Assembly: GCF_002934685.1 (NCBI RefSeq)
Contig: NZ_NKHL01000115.1
Location: forward strand, 62,001-126,000
Reading direction: 5' to 3'
Length of the DNA stretch: 64,000 bases
Source of the DNA: Pseudomonas bohemica
Lineage (GTDB): Bacteria > Pseudomonadota > Gammaproteobacteria > Pseudomonadales > Pseudomonadaceae
Positions within the stretch are counted from its first letter, which is position 1. Each line of letters starts with the position of its first letter. Shown here piece by piece: positions 8,245-16,276 of this stretch. The notes under the pieces were generated by a model that made no database searches, had not been told where the DNA came from, and worked only from the letters and a program-made list of their open reading frames with translations. Position numbers and translations under genes: made by a program.

Positions 8245-9750
8245 ATGACCGACAACGACAACAAGAACTACATCATCGCCCTCGATCAAGGGACGACCAG
8301 CTCCCGCGCGATCATCTTCGACCGAGATGCCAACGTGGTGAGTAGCGCTCAGAGCGAGTTCGTTCAGCATTATCCGCAGCCTGGTTGGGTCGAACATGAC
8401 CCGATGGAGATCTTCGCCACCCAGACCGCCTGCATGACCAAGGTACTGGCCCAGGCCAACCTGCATCACAACCAGATCGCCGCCATCGGCATCACCAACC
8501 AGCGTGAGACCACGGTGGTCTGGGAGAAGGACACCGGTCGGCCGATCTACAACGCCGTGGTCTGGCAGTGCCGTCGCAGTACAGAAATCTGCCAGCAGCT
8601 CAAGCGCGACGGCCTTGAGGAGTACATCCGGGAGACCACCGGGCTGGTGATCGACCCGTATTTCTCCGGCAGCAAACTGAAGTGGATTCTCGATCACGTC
8701 GAAGGCAGCCGCGAACGCGCGCGCCGTGGTGAACTACTGTTTGGCACGGTCGATAGCTGGCTGATCTGGAAATTCACCGGCGGCAAGGTTCATGTCACCG
8801 ACTACACCAACGCGTCGCGCACCATGATGTTCAACATCCATACCCTCGAATGGGACCAGCGGATGCTGGACGTGCTCGACGTGCCACGGGAAATGCTGCC
8901 GGAGGTGAAATCCTCGTCCGAGGTTTACGGCCACAGCAAAAGCGGCATCGCCATCGCCGGTATTGCGGGCGATCAGCAATCGGCGCTGTTCGGGCAGATG
9001 TGCGTGGAACCCGGCCAGGCCAAGAACACCTACGGCACCGGCTGTTTCCTGCTGATGAACACTGGCAAGAAGGCAGTCAAATCCAATCATGGCCTGCTCA
9101 CCACCATCGGCTGCGGCCCGCGTGGCGAGGTGGCCTATGCGCTGGAGGGCGCGGTGTTCAACGGCGGATCGACCGTGCAGTGGCTGCGTGACGAGCTGAA
9201 GATCGTCAACGACTCCATGGACACCGAATATTTCGCCACCAAGGTGAAGAACAGCAACGGCGTGTACTTGGTCCCCGCCTTCACCGGTCTTGGTGCGCCT
9301 TATTGGGACCCTTACGCCCGAGGCGCGCTGTTCGGACTGACCCGTGGCGTGAAAGTCGACCACATCATCCGCGCCGCGCTGGAGTCGATCGCCTACCAGA
9401 CCCGCGACGTGCTCGACGCCATGCAGCAGGACGCCGCCGAACCGCTCAAGGCGCTGCGTGTGGACGGCGGCGCGGTGGCCAACAACTTCCTCATGCAGTT
9501 TCAGGCGGACATCCTCGGCACTCAGGTGGAACGCCCGAAAATGCGCGAAACCACCGCGTTGGGTGCGGCCTATCTGGCAGGTCTGGCGATCGGCTTCTGG
9601 AGCGGGCTGAATGAGCTCAAGGACAAGGCCGTGATCGAGCGCAAATTCGAACCCCAATGCGATGAGGCAGAAAAGGAAAAGCTTTACGCCGGCTGGCGCA
9701 AGGCGGTCGACCGCACGCGGGACTGGGAGCCGCACGAAGACGCGGAGTAA
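8245..9750 (+). CDS. glpK: Glycerol kinase
   Basis: A 501-aa FGGY-family kinase that phosphorylates cytosolic glycerol to sn-glycerol-3-phosphate and so traps it. The N-terminal ATPase phosphate-1 loop D-Q-G-T-T-S-S-R is at residues 14-21; the G-Y-G-T-G-C and D-G-G-A-V-A-N-N-F-L-M segments are standard. The length equals that of well-studied GlpK. It begins the local glp cluster; the glpF permease gene that usually precedes glpK in Pseudomonas is not in the 282 nt upstream. A REPIN lies between it and glpR. Confidence 0.97.
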   Translation: MTDNDNKNYIIALDQGTTSSRAIIFDRDANVVSSAQSEFVQHYPQPGWVEHDPMEIFATQTACMTKVLAQANLHHNQIAAIGITNQRETTVVWEKDTGRPIYNAVVWQCRRSTEICQQLKRDGLEEYIRETTGLVIDPYFSGSKLKWILDHVEGSRERARRGELLFGTVDSWLIWKFTGGKVHVTDYTNASRTMMFNIHTLEWDQRMLDVLDVPREMLPEVKSSSEVYGHSKSGIAIAGIAGDQQSALFGQMCVEPGQAKNTYGTGCFLLMNTGKKAVKSNHGLLTTIGCGPRGEVAYALEGAVFNGGSTVQWLRDELKIVNDSMDTEYFATKVKNSNGVYLVPAFTGLGAPYWDPYARGALFGLTRGVKVDHIIRAALESIAYQTRDVLDAMQQDAAEPLKALRVDGGAVANNFLMQFQADILGTQVERPKMRETTALGAAYLAGLAIGFWSGLNELKDKAVIERKFEPQCDEAEKEKLYAGWRKAVDRTRDWEPHEDAE

Positions 9751-9768
9751 CCGGGAACGCTAATCAAT

Positions 9769-9865
9769 TGTAGGAGTGAGCTTGCTCACGAAGGGGCCTG
9801 GACATTTCATGGTTGCCTTGTCGTCTGACAATCAGTCTTCGTGAGCAAGCTGATGTCCCACACAG
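9769..9865. repeat. REPIN (type GGAGTGAGCTTGCTCAC)
   Basis: An inverted pair of REP palindromes, TAGGAGTGAGCTTGCTCACG at the left and a partly decayed CGTGAGCAAGCTGATGTCCC at the right, about 97 nt end to end between glpK and glpR. Confidence 0.8.
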
Positions 9866-10009
9866 TTGCGAGGGTGCTACATCATGCAGCGTGTCAGTAC
9901 TGAAAGAGCGCGCTGACTCTGATCGCTACCCGATTGGCAGCTATTTTTTCCGGCTGACAGGTAATGGGTGCCTGCGGCATCATGGGCGCTCTTGCCCGAA
10001 GGAAGAAAA

Positions 10010-10765
10010 ATGAATCTGCCACCCCGTCAACAGCAGATCCTCGAGCTGGTCCGTGAGCGCGGCTATGTCAGCATCGAGGAAATGGCCCAATCGTTCGTCG
10101 TGACCCCGCAAACCATCCGGCGCGACATCAACCAGTTGGCAGAGATGAATCTGCTGCGTCGCTACCACGGCGGCGCTGCCTACGATTCCAGCATCGAGAA
10201 CACCGCGTACGCCATGCGTGCCGATCAGATGCGCGATGAAAAACTGCGGATTGCCGAGGCGATTGCCGCGCAGATTCCCGATCATGCTTCACTGTTCATC
10301 AATATCGGCACCACCACCGAATCCATCGCCCGCGCGCTGCTTAATCATAACCATCTGAAAATCATCACCAACAACCTGCATGTGGCCTCGATCCTCAGCG
10401 GCAAGGATGACTTCGAAGTACTGCTGGCCGGGGGCAACGTGCGCCGTGACGGCGGCGTGGTCGGTCAGGCAAGCGTGGACTTCATCACCCAGTTCAAGGT
10501 CGACTTCGCACTCGTGGGGATCAGCGGCATCGATGAAGATGGCAGCCTGCTGGATTTCGATTATCAGGAAGTGCGTGTTTCCCAAGCGATCATTGCCAAT
10601 GCGCGGCAGGTGATTCTGGCTGCGGACTCCAGCAAATTCGGTCGCAACGCCATGGTGCGCCTGGGCCCGATCACCCTGATCGATTGCCTGGTCACCGATC
10701 AGGCACCGGTGCCTGCGCTGGCGCAGTTACTGACGCAGAACAAGATTCGGTTGGAAGTGGTTTGA
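10010..10765 (+). CDS. glpR: Glycerol-3-phosphate regulon repressor GlpR (DeoR family)
   Basis: A 251-aa DeoR-family repressor. An N-terminal winged helix (about 1-57; V-S-I-E-E-M-A-Q-S-F-V-V-T-P-Q-T-I-R-R-D) recognises the operators, and a C-terminal sugar-phosphate-binding domain senses glycerol-3-phosphate. The ATG at 10010 follows GGAAGAAAA; an ORF extension to 9968 is not conserved-looking. It lies between glpK and glpD as in other pseudomonads. TTCG-N4-CG boxes before glpK and glpD are its likely targets. Confidence 0.93.
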   Translation: MNLPPRQQQILELVRERGYVSIEEMAQSFVVTPQTIRRDINQLAEMNLLRRYHGGAAYDSSIENTAYAMRADQMRDEKLRIAEAIAAQIPDHASLFINIGTTTESIARALLNHNHLKIITNNLHVASILSGKDDFEVLLAGGNVRRDGGVVGQASVDFITQFKVDFALVGISGIDEDGSLLDFDYQEVRVSQAIIANARQVILAADSSKFGRNAMVRLGPITLIDCLVTDQAPVPALAQLLTQNKIRLEVV

Positions 10766-10777
10766 ACGCATTTCCGG

Positions 10778-10867
10778 TGTAAGAGCACGCTTGCTCACGA
10801 TTGCGGGTGTCGGCTCAGGAAATGTCGCCTGGCAGAACGCAATCGCGGGCAAGCGCGCTCGTACAGG
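10778..10867. repeat. REPIN (mixed REP types)
   Basis: Left arm TGTAAGAGCACGCTTGCTCACGA, right arm TCGCGGGCAAGCGCGCTCG, about 90 nt, 12 nt after glpR. The left arm is of the GCTTGCTCAC style and the right of the GGGCAAGCGCGC style, so the element is a hybrid or is decaying. Confidence 0.75.
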
Positions 10868-10906
10868 CTCAGCGACGAGCATAAATCATCTTTTACCCCT
10901 CCTCTC

Positions 10907-11030
10907 GATGTTCGTTTTTGTTCCTTTCCTCTCCCTCCCATCAGTATTTTCAATCAATACCGAGTGGTGAGGTGCGCGTTATTGCGTTACTATTTTCGGA
11001 AATGAACATAAATGTTCGAATTCGCCTTTA
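10907..11030 (+). promoter_or_regulatory. glpD upstream region with three GlpR-like operators
   Basis: Three TTCG-N4-(C/T)G boxes lie before glpD: GATGTTCGTTTTTG (10908-10920), TTTTCGGAAATGAACAT (10993-11009, a good dyad) and ATGTTCGAATTCG (11012-11024). The last two are directly adjacent in tandem, 50-90 nt before the glpD start, where they would overlap a promoter. The rest of the 314-nt gap is the REPIN and a C/T-rich stretch. Confidence 0.55.
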
Positions 11031-11079
11031 GGACCCTTTCACAATGGAGGCGAACTCAGATACCTGACAGGAGGCCCCG

Positions 11080-12618
11080 ATGGCCCATTCCGCCTTGCCA
11101 ACCCCACCCCTCTCCGAGGTTTACGACATTGCCGTCATCGGCGGGGGCATCAATGGTGTCGGGATCGCTGCGGATGCTTCGGGGCGCGGTCTTTCGGTGT
11201 TCCTTTGCGAAAAAGACGACTTGGCCAGCCACACCTCGTCAGCCAGCAGCAAGCTGATCCACGGCGGTCTGCGCTATCTCGAACATTACGAATTCCGCCT
11301 GGTGCGCGAAGCGCTGGCCGAGCGTGAAGTGCTGTTGGAAAAAGCGCCGCACATCGTCAAACCCATGCGCTTCGTGCTGCCCCATCGCCCGCACCTGCGC
11401 CCGGCCTGGATGATCCGTGCCGGCCTGTTTCTCTATGACCACCTGGGCAAACGTGAAAAGCTGCCGGCTTCGAAAAGCCTGCGCTTCGGTGCCAACAGCC
11501 CGTTGAAGGCGAACATCGCCCGTGGTTTCGAATACTCCGACTGTTGGGTCGATGATGCGCGTCTGGTGGTGCTCAACGCCATGGCAGCTCGGGAAAAAGG
11601 CGCGCATATCCATACCCAGACCCGCTGCCTGAGCGCACGTCGCAGCGCCGAACTGTGGCATCTGAACATGGAACGTGCCGACGGCACCCTTTTTTCCCTT
11701 CGTGCCAAGGCGCTGGTTAACGCAGCTGGCCCTTGGGTAGCCAAGTTCATTCGCGAAGACCTGAAGCTGGAGTCGCAGTATGGCATTCGCCTGATTCAGG
11801 GCAGCCACCTGATCGTGCCGAAACTGTACGAGGGCGAGAATGCGTTCATTCTGCAGAACGAAGATCAGCGCATCGTTTTCGCCATCCCGTATCTGGAGCG
11901 CTTCACCATCATCGGCACCACCGACCGGGAGTACACCGGCGATCCGTCGGAGGTTGCGATCACTGAGGGTGAAACCGATTACCTACTGAAAATCGTCAAT
12001 GAACACTTCAAGAAGCAACTCAGCCGTGACGACATCATTCGTACTTACTCTGGCGTGCGTCCGCTGTGCAATGATGAATCGGATAACCCGTCGGCGATCA
12101 CTCGCGACTACACCCTGTCGTTGTCGGGCAGTGCGGGCGAGGCGCCGATTCTTTCGGTGTTCGGCGGCAAGCTGACTACTTACCGCAAGCTCGCTGAATC
12201 AGCGATGCAGCAACTGGCTCCATTCTTTACACAGATGAAACCGAGCTGGACCGCCAAGGCGAGCTTGCCAGGGGGCGAGAAGATGACCACCCCAGCAGCC
12301 CTGGCCGCCGAGTTGCAGCAACGCTGCACGTGGTTACCGGTCGAGACGGCAAAACGTTGGGCGATCACCTACGGTTCGCGCAGCTGGCGCATCGTCGAGG
12401 GCGCACAGGGTCTGGCTGATCTGGGCGAACACCTGGGTGGCGGGCTGTACAGCCGTGAGGTGGATTATCTGTGCAGCGAGGAATGGGCGACCAAGGCCGA
12501 CGACATCCTCTGGCGTCGCACCAAGTTGGGGTTGTTCACCACGGCTAAAGAACAGCGAAACGTGCAGGCGTACCTTGACAAGGTGGCGCGTATTAAAAGC
12601 GCGATAGAAGCGGCCTGA
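11080..12618 (+). CDS. glpD: Aerobic glycerol-3-phosphate dehydrogenase
   Basis: A 512-aa FAD-dependent, membrane-associated enzyme that oxidises sn-glycerol-3-phosphate to dihydroxyacetone phosphate and gives electrons to quinone. The FAD-binding G-G-G-I-N-G-V-G motif is at residues 21-28 and is followed by S-S-A-S-S-K-L-I-H-G-G-L-R-Y-L, the family signature. The ATG at 11080 follows a strong AGGAGG. It completes the glycerol pathway with glpK but is separated by glpR, a REPIN and its own operator region, so it is likely its own transcript under the same repressor. Confidence 0.97.
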   Translation: MAHSALPTPPLSEVYDIAVIGGGINGVGIAADASGRGLSVFLCEKDDLASHTSSASSKLIHGGLRYLEHYEFRLVREALAEREVLLEKAPHIVKPMRFVLPHRPHLRPAWMIRAGLFLYDHLGKREKLPASKSLRFGANSPLKANIARGFEYSDCWVDDARLVVLNAMAAREKGAHIHTQTRCLSARRSAELWHLNMERADGTLFSLRAKALVNAAGPWVAKFIREDLKLESQYGIRLIQGSHLIVPKLYEGENAFILQNEDQRIVFAIPYLERFTIIGTTDREYTGDPSEVAITEGETDYLLKIVNEHFKKQLSRDDIIRTYSGVRPLCNDESDNPSAITRDYTLSLSGSAGEAPILSVFGGKLTTYRKLAESAMQQLAPFFTQMKPSWTAKASLPGGEKMTTPAALAAELQQRCTWLPVETAKRWAITYGSRSWRIVEGAQGLADLGEHLGGGLYSREVDYLCSEEWATKADDILWRRTKLGLFTTAKEQRNVQAYLDKVARIKSAIEAA

Positions 12619-12633
12619 TTCACCGAAATACGC

Positions 12634-12722
12634 TGAAGGAGCACGCTTGCCCGCAATGGCGGTATGTCAGTCATATGGTCGAACATGACAAACCGCAATC
12701 GCGGGCAAGCGCGCGCCTACAA
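12634..12722. repeat. REPIN (type GCACGCTTGCCCGC)
   Basis: Left arm GGAGCACGCTTGCCCGCAA, right arm TCGCGGGCAAGCGCGCGCC, 89 nt, between glpD and the aat promoter region. Confidence 0.82.
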
Positions 12723-12748
12723 TGATCAGTTCGATTTCCCATCCTACA

Positions 12749-12793
12749 TTCGGTTTTCCGAACGCCCTTCCGTTGCCGATTCGGCATCCCGGA
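12749..12793 (+). promoter_or_regulatory. Two AauR-type activator sites
   Basis: A perfect inverted repeat TTCGGTTTTCCGAA (12749-12762) and a second copy with one mismatch TTCGGCATCCCGGA (12780-12793) match the TTCGG-N4-CCGAA element described for AauR in P. putida (recalled). They lie about 80-120 nt upstream of the sigma-54 promoter, a normal distance for enhancer-type activators. Confidence 0.75.
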
Positions 12794-12869
12794 CGCATGA
12801 ATCCTCTCCCCGTACCATTCAAAGACTAAATTCCGTTTAGTTTCAATTGGTTAATCGTTGTCACGCGCT

Positions 12870-12885
12870 TGGCATGACTCATGCT
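12870..12885 (+). promoter_or_regulatory. Sigma-54 promoter of the aat operon
   Basis: TGGCATGACTCATGCT matches the -24/-12 consensus TGGCAY-R-N4-TTGCW at all but one base, with GG and GC correctly spaced by 10 bp. This suits control by the AauR activator encoded downstream. The leader then contains a GGGCCG/CGGCCC hairpin (about 12960-12982) before the gene. Confidence 0.8.
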
Positions 12886-13011
12886 CTACACTGATTCACG
12901 ATTGCTCCGATGTAGCGTGCCGCCTTATTGAGCCGCCGTTGTAGCGTTCTGAAACGATAGGGCCGACCCCAACACCGGCCCCATAAAAAAAACAAAGTCG
13001 AGGATTAAAAG

Positions 13012-13929
13012 ATGCGTATCGTTCCCCACATTCTGGGCGCAGCCATTGCTGCAGCCGTTTTGATCGGCACCCCAGTGTCCGCCGCCGAGCTGACCGGAAC
13101 CCTGAAGAAAATCAACGATTCCGGCACCATCACCCTCGGTCACCGCGACTCGTCGATTCCGTTCTCCTACATTGCTGACGCTTCCGGCAAACCGGTTGGC
13201 TACTCCCACGACATCCAGCTGGCGATCGTCGAAGCCATCAAGAAAGACCTGAACAAGCCGGACCTGAACGTCAAGTACAATCTGGTTACCTCGCAGACCC
13301 GTATCCCTCTGGTTCAGAACGGCACCGTCGACGTCGAATGTGGCTCGACCACCAATAACGCCGAGCGCGCGCAGCAAGTCGACTTCTCGGTCGGCATCTT
13401 CGAAATCGGCACTCGTCTGCTGAGCAAGAAAGACTCCGAGTACAAAGACTTCGATAACCTCAAGGGCAAGAACGTCGTGACCACTGCGGGCACCACGTCC
13501 GAGCGCATCATCAAGGCCATGAACGCCGACAAGCAGATGGGCATGAATGTCATCTCGGCCAAGGATCACGGCGAGTCCTTCCAGATGCTGGAATCGGGCC
13601 GGGCCGTTGCCTTCATGATGGACGATGCGCTGCTGGCAGGCGAAATGGCCAAGGCCAAGAAGCCTACCGATTGGGCCGTGACGGGTACTCCTCAGTCTTA
13701 CGAAATCTATGGCTGCATGGTTCGCAAGGATGACCCTGCGTTCAAGAAGGCCGTGGATGACGCCATCGTAGGCCTCTACAAGTCGGGCGAGATCAACAAG
13801 ATCTACGACAAATGGTTCACCCAGCCGATTCCTCCAAAAGGCCTGAACCTGATGTTCCCGATGAGCGACGAGCTCAAGGCACTGATCGCCAATCCTACCG
13901 ACAAGCCGGCGCCGGACAAGAAGGCCTGA
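13012..13929 (+). CDS. aatJ: Glutamate/aspartate ABC transporter periplasmic binding protein
   Basis: A 305-aa solute-binding protein with a clear signal peptide (about residues 1-24, ending T-P-V-S-A-A). It belongs to the polar amino-acid family 3 (GltI/AatJ), which captures glutamate, aspartate and related acidic amino acids in the periplasm. Typical segments are G-H-R-D-S-S-I-P-F-S-Y and V-E-C-G-S-T-T-N-N. It is the first gene of the aatJQMP cluster and is followed by a 114-nt gap before the permease genes, a common arrangement that lets the binding protein be made in excess. P. putida/P. aeruginosa names are used; gltI is the E. coli equivalent. Confidence 0.93.
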   Translation: MRIVPHILGAAIAAAVLIGTPVSAAELTGTLKKINDSGTITLGHRDSSIPFSYIADASGKPVGYSHDIQLAIVEAIKKDLNKPDLNVKYNLVTSQTRIPLVQNGTVDVECGSTTNNAERAQQVDFSVGIFEIGTRLLSKKDSEYKDFDNLKGKNVVTTAGTTSERIIKAMNADKQMGMNVISAKDHGESFQMLESGRAVAFMMDDALLAGEMAKAKKPTDWAVTGTPQSYEIYGCMVRKDDPAFKKAVDDAIVGLYKSGEINKIYDKWFTQPIPPKGLNLMFPMSDELKALIANPTDKPAPDKKA

Positions 13930-14043
13930 GTCCTTCGCTCCAACCTTAAAGCGTGAAAGCCTGATTCCCGGAGAAGTCCTGCTTCTCCGGGAGCCGCTAC
14001 CAAGTGTGTGCGTGCATAACGATCGATCAGAGGGGAGACCCTG

Positions 14044-14790
14044 ATGAATTACAACTGGGACTGGAGCGTGTTCTTCAAGTCCACCGGCGTTGGCAGCGAG
14101 ACCTATCTGGACTGGTACATTTCCGGTCTGGGCTGGACCATCGGCATCTCCATCGTCGCCTGGATCATCGCGTTAATCCTGGGCTCGGTGCTCGGGGTGA
14201 TGCGTACGGTGCCCAATCGCATCGTGTCTACAATCGCCACGGTCTACGTGGAAACTTTCCGTAATGTGCCACTGCTGGTGCAGCTGTTCATCTGGTACTT
14301 CCTGGTGCCGGATCTGCTGCCCGACAATTTGCAGGAGTGGTACAAGCAAGACCTGAACCCGACCACCTCGGCCTTTCTGAGCGTTGTCGTGTGCCTGGGT
14401 CTTTTCACCGCCGCACGGGTTTGCGAACAAGTGCGTACCGGTATCCAGGCGCTGCCTCGCGGCCAGGAATCCGCCGCGCGGGCCATGGGTTTCAAACTGC
14501 CGCAGATCTACTGGAACGTGCTGCTGCCGCAGGCTTACCGGATCATCATTCCGCCGCTCACCTCCGAATTCCTCAACGTGTTCAAGAACTCGTCGGTGGC
14601 GTCGTTGATCGGCCTGATGGAGTTGCTGGCGCAGACCAAACAGACCGCCGAATTTTCCGCGAACCTGTTCGAAGCGTTCACCCTCGCTACCCTGATTTAT
14701 TTCACCCTGAACATGAGCCTGATGCTGTTCATGCGTCTGATCGAGAAGAAAGTCGCGGTCCCGGGCCTGATTTCCGTGGGAGGTAAATGA
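14044..14790 (+). CDS. aatQ: Acidic amino-acid ABC transporter permease AatQ/GltJ
   Basis: A 248-aa inner-membrane permease of the His/Glu/Gln/Arg/opine family with several transmembrane helices and the EAA loop (about residues 140-165: Q-E-S-A-A-R-A-M-G-F-K-L-P-Q) that contacts the ATPase. It pairs with AatM to form the transmembrane pore. Its stop overlaps the next ATG (AATGA), so translation is coupled. The ATG at 14044 follows GGGGAG. Confidence 0.93.
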   Translation: MNYNWDWSVFFKSTGVGSETYLDWYISGLGWTIGISIVAWIIALILGSVLGVMRTVPNRIVSTIATVYVETFRNVPLLVQLFIWYFLVPDLLPDNLQEWYKQDLNPTTSAFLSVVVCLGLFTAARVCEQVRTGIQALPRGQESAARAMGFKLPQIYWNVLLPQAYRIIIPPLTSEFLNVFKNSSVASLIGLMELLAQTKQTAEFSANLFEAFTLATLIYFTLNMSLMLFMRLIEKKVAVPGLISVGGK

Positions 14791-15455
14791 TGGACTTCTC
14801 TGGAGTCATTCCGGCCATTCCCGGCCTGTGGAACGGCATGATCATGACCTTGCAGTTGATGGTCATGGGCGTCGTCGGCGGTATCGTGCTCGGTACGCTG
14901 CTGGCATTAATGCGCCTGTCGCCGAGCAAATGGCTGTCGCGCATCGCCGGTGCCTACGTTAACTATTTCCGCTCGATCCCGCTGCTGCTGGTGATCACCT
15001 GGTTCTACCTGGCGGTGCCGTTCGTGCTGCGCTGGATCACCGGGCAAGACACACCGGTCGGCGCGTTCACCTCCTGCGTCGTGGCCTTCATGATGTTCGA
15101 GGCAGCGTACTTCTGCGAAATCGTCCGCGCCGGTGTGCAGTCGATCTCCCGTGGCCAGATGGGTGCGGCGCAAGCGCTGGGCATGACCTACGGGCAGATG
15201 ATGCGTCTGATCATCCTGCCGCAGGCATTCCGCAAGATGACCCCGCTGCTGCTGCAGCAGAGCATCATCCTGTTCCAGGACACCTCGCTGGTCTACACGG
15301 TCGGTCTGGTCGACTTCCTCAACTCGGCCCGCTCCAGCGGCGACATCATTGGCCGCTCCAATGAATTCCTGATCGTGGCGGGTCTGGTGTACTTCACGAT
15401 CAGCTTCGCTGCCTCGCGCCTGGTCAAGCTCATGCAAAAAAGGTTAGCCGTATGA
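14787..15455 (+). CDS. aatM: Acidic amino-acid ABC transporter permease AatM/GltK
   Basis: A 222-aa second permease subunit with the EAA loop G-A-A-Q-A-L-G-M-T-Y-G-Q and about five membrane helices. Two adjacent ATGs (14787, 14790) are possible; GGGAGG lies just upstream. It overlaps aatQ at the 5' end and aatP at the 3' end (ATGA at 15452-15455), which is typical of a tightly coupled ABC operon. Confidence 0.93.
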   Translation: MMDFSGVIPAIPGLWNGMIMTLQLMVMGVVGGIVLGTLLALMRLSPSKWLSRIAGAYVNYFRSIPLLLVITWFYLAVPFVLRWITGQDTPVGAFTSCVVAFMMFEAAYFCEIVRAGVQSISRGQMGAAQALGMTYGQMMRLIILPQAFRKMTPLLLQQSIILFQDTSLVYTVGLVDFLNSARSSGDIIGRSNEFLIVAGLVYFTISFAASRLVKLMQKRLAV

Positions 15456-16186
15456 TTTCCATCAAAAATATCAACAAGTGGTATGGGGACTTCCAGGTGC
15501 TGACCGATTGCAGCACCGAGGTCAAGAAAGGCGAAGTGATCGTGGTATGCGGGCCGTCCGGCTCGGGTAAATCGACGCTGATCAAATGCGTCAACGCGCT
15601 GGAGCCATTCCAGAAAGGCGACATCGTGGTCGATGGCACTTCGATTGCCGACCCCAAGACCAACCTGCCGAAACTGCGTTCGCGCGTCGGAATGGTGTTC
15701 CAGCATTTCGAGCTGTTTCCGCACCTGACCATCACCGAGAACCTCACCATCGCGCAGATCAAGGTGCTGGGCCGCAGTAAGGAAGAGGCCACCAACAAAG
15801 GCCTGCAATTGCTGGAGCGCGTCGGGCTTTCCGCCCATGCACATAAGCATCCCGGCCAACTGTCCGGCGGTCAGCAGCAGCGTGTGGCAATTGCCCGCGC
15901 CCTGGCGATGGACCCGGTGGTGATGCTGTTCGACGAACCGACTTCGGCGCTGGACCCTGAAATGGTCAACGAAGTGCTCGACGTGATGGTGCAACTGGCC
16001 CACGAAGGCATGACGATGATGTGCGTAACCCACGAAATGGGTTTTGCCCGCAAAGTGGCTGATCGGGTGATCTTCATGGACAAGGGACAAATCATTGAAG
16101 ATTGCGTCAAGGAAGAGTTTTTCGGCGACGTCAGCGCCCGTTCCGAGCGTGCTCAGCACTTCCTGAACAAAATCCTGCAGCACTAA
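15452..16186 (+). CDS. aatP: Acidic amino-acid ABC transporter ATPase AatP/GltL
   Basis: A 244-aa ATPase that powers AatJQM. Walker A G-P-S-G-S-G-K-S-T is near residues 33-41, the signature L-S-G-G-Q-Q-Q-R near 136-143, and Walker B V-M-L-F-D-E-P follows. The length and sequence are typical of GlnQ-type ATPases. It is the last transporter gene; the sensor kinase gene starts 90 nt later on the same strand, so the regulators may be co-transcribed. Confidence 0.94.
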   Translation: MISIKNINKWYGDFQVLTDCSTEVKKGEVIVVCGPSGSGKSTLIKCVNALEPFQKGDIVVDGTSIADPKTNLPKLRSRVGMVFQHFELFPHLTITENLTIAQIKVLGRSKEEATNKGLQLLERVGLSAHAHKHPGQLSGGQQQRVAIARALAMDPVVMLFDEPTSALDPEMVNEVLDVMVQLAHEGMTMMCVTHEMGFARKVADRVIFMDKGQIIEDCVKEEFFGDVSARSERAQHFLNKILQH

Positions 16187-16276
16187 CTGATTCAATGCCT
16201 CACAAGGGCGCAAAACCGCTGGCTACTCGTGTCGACATCAATGACACGAGCGGCTGGTCGGTCCAGGACGACTGTG

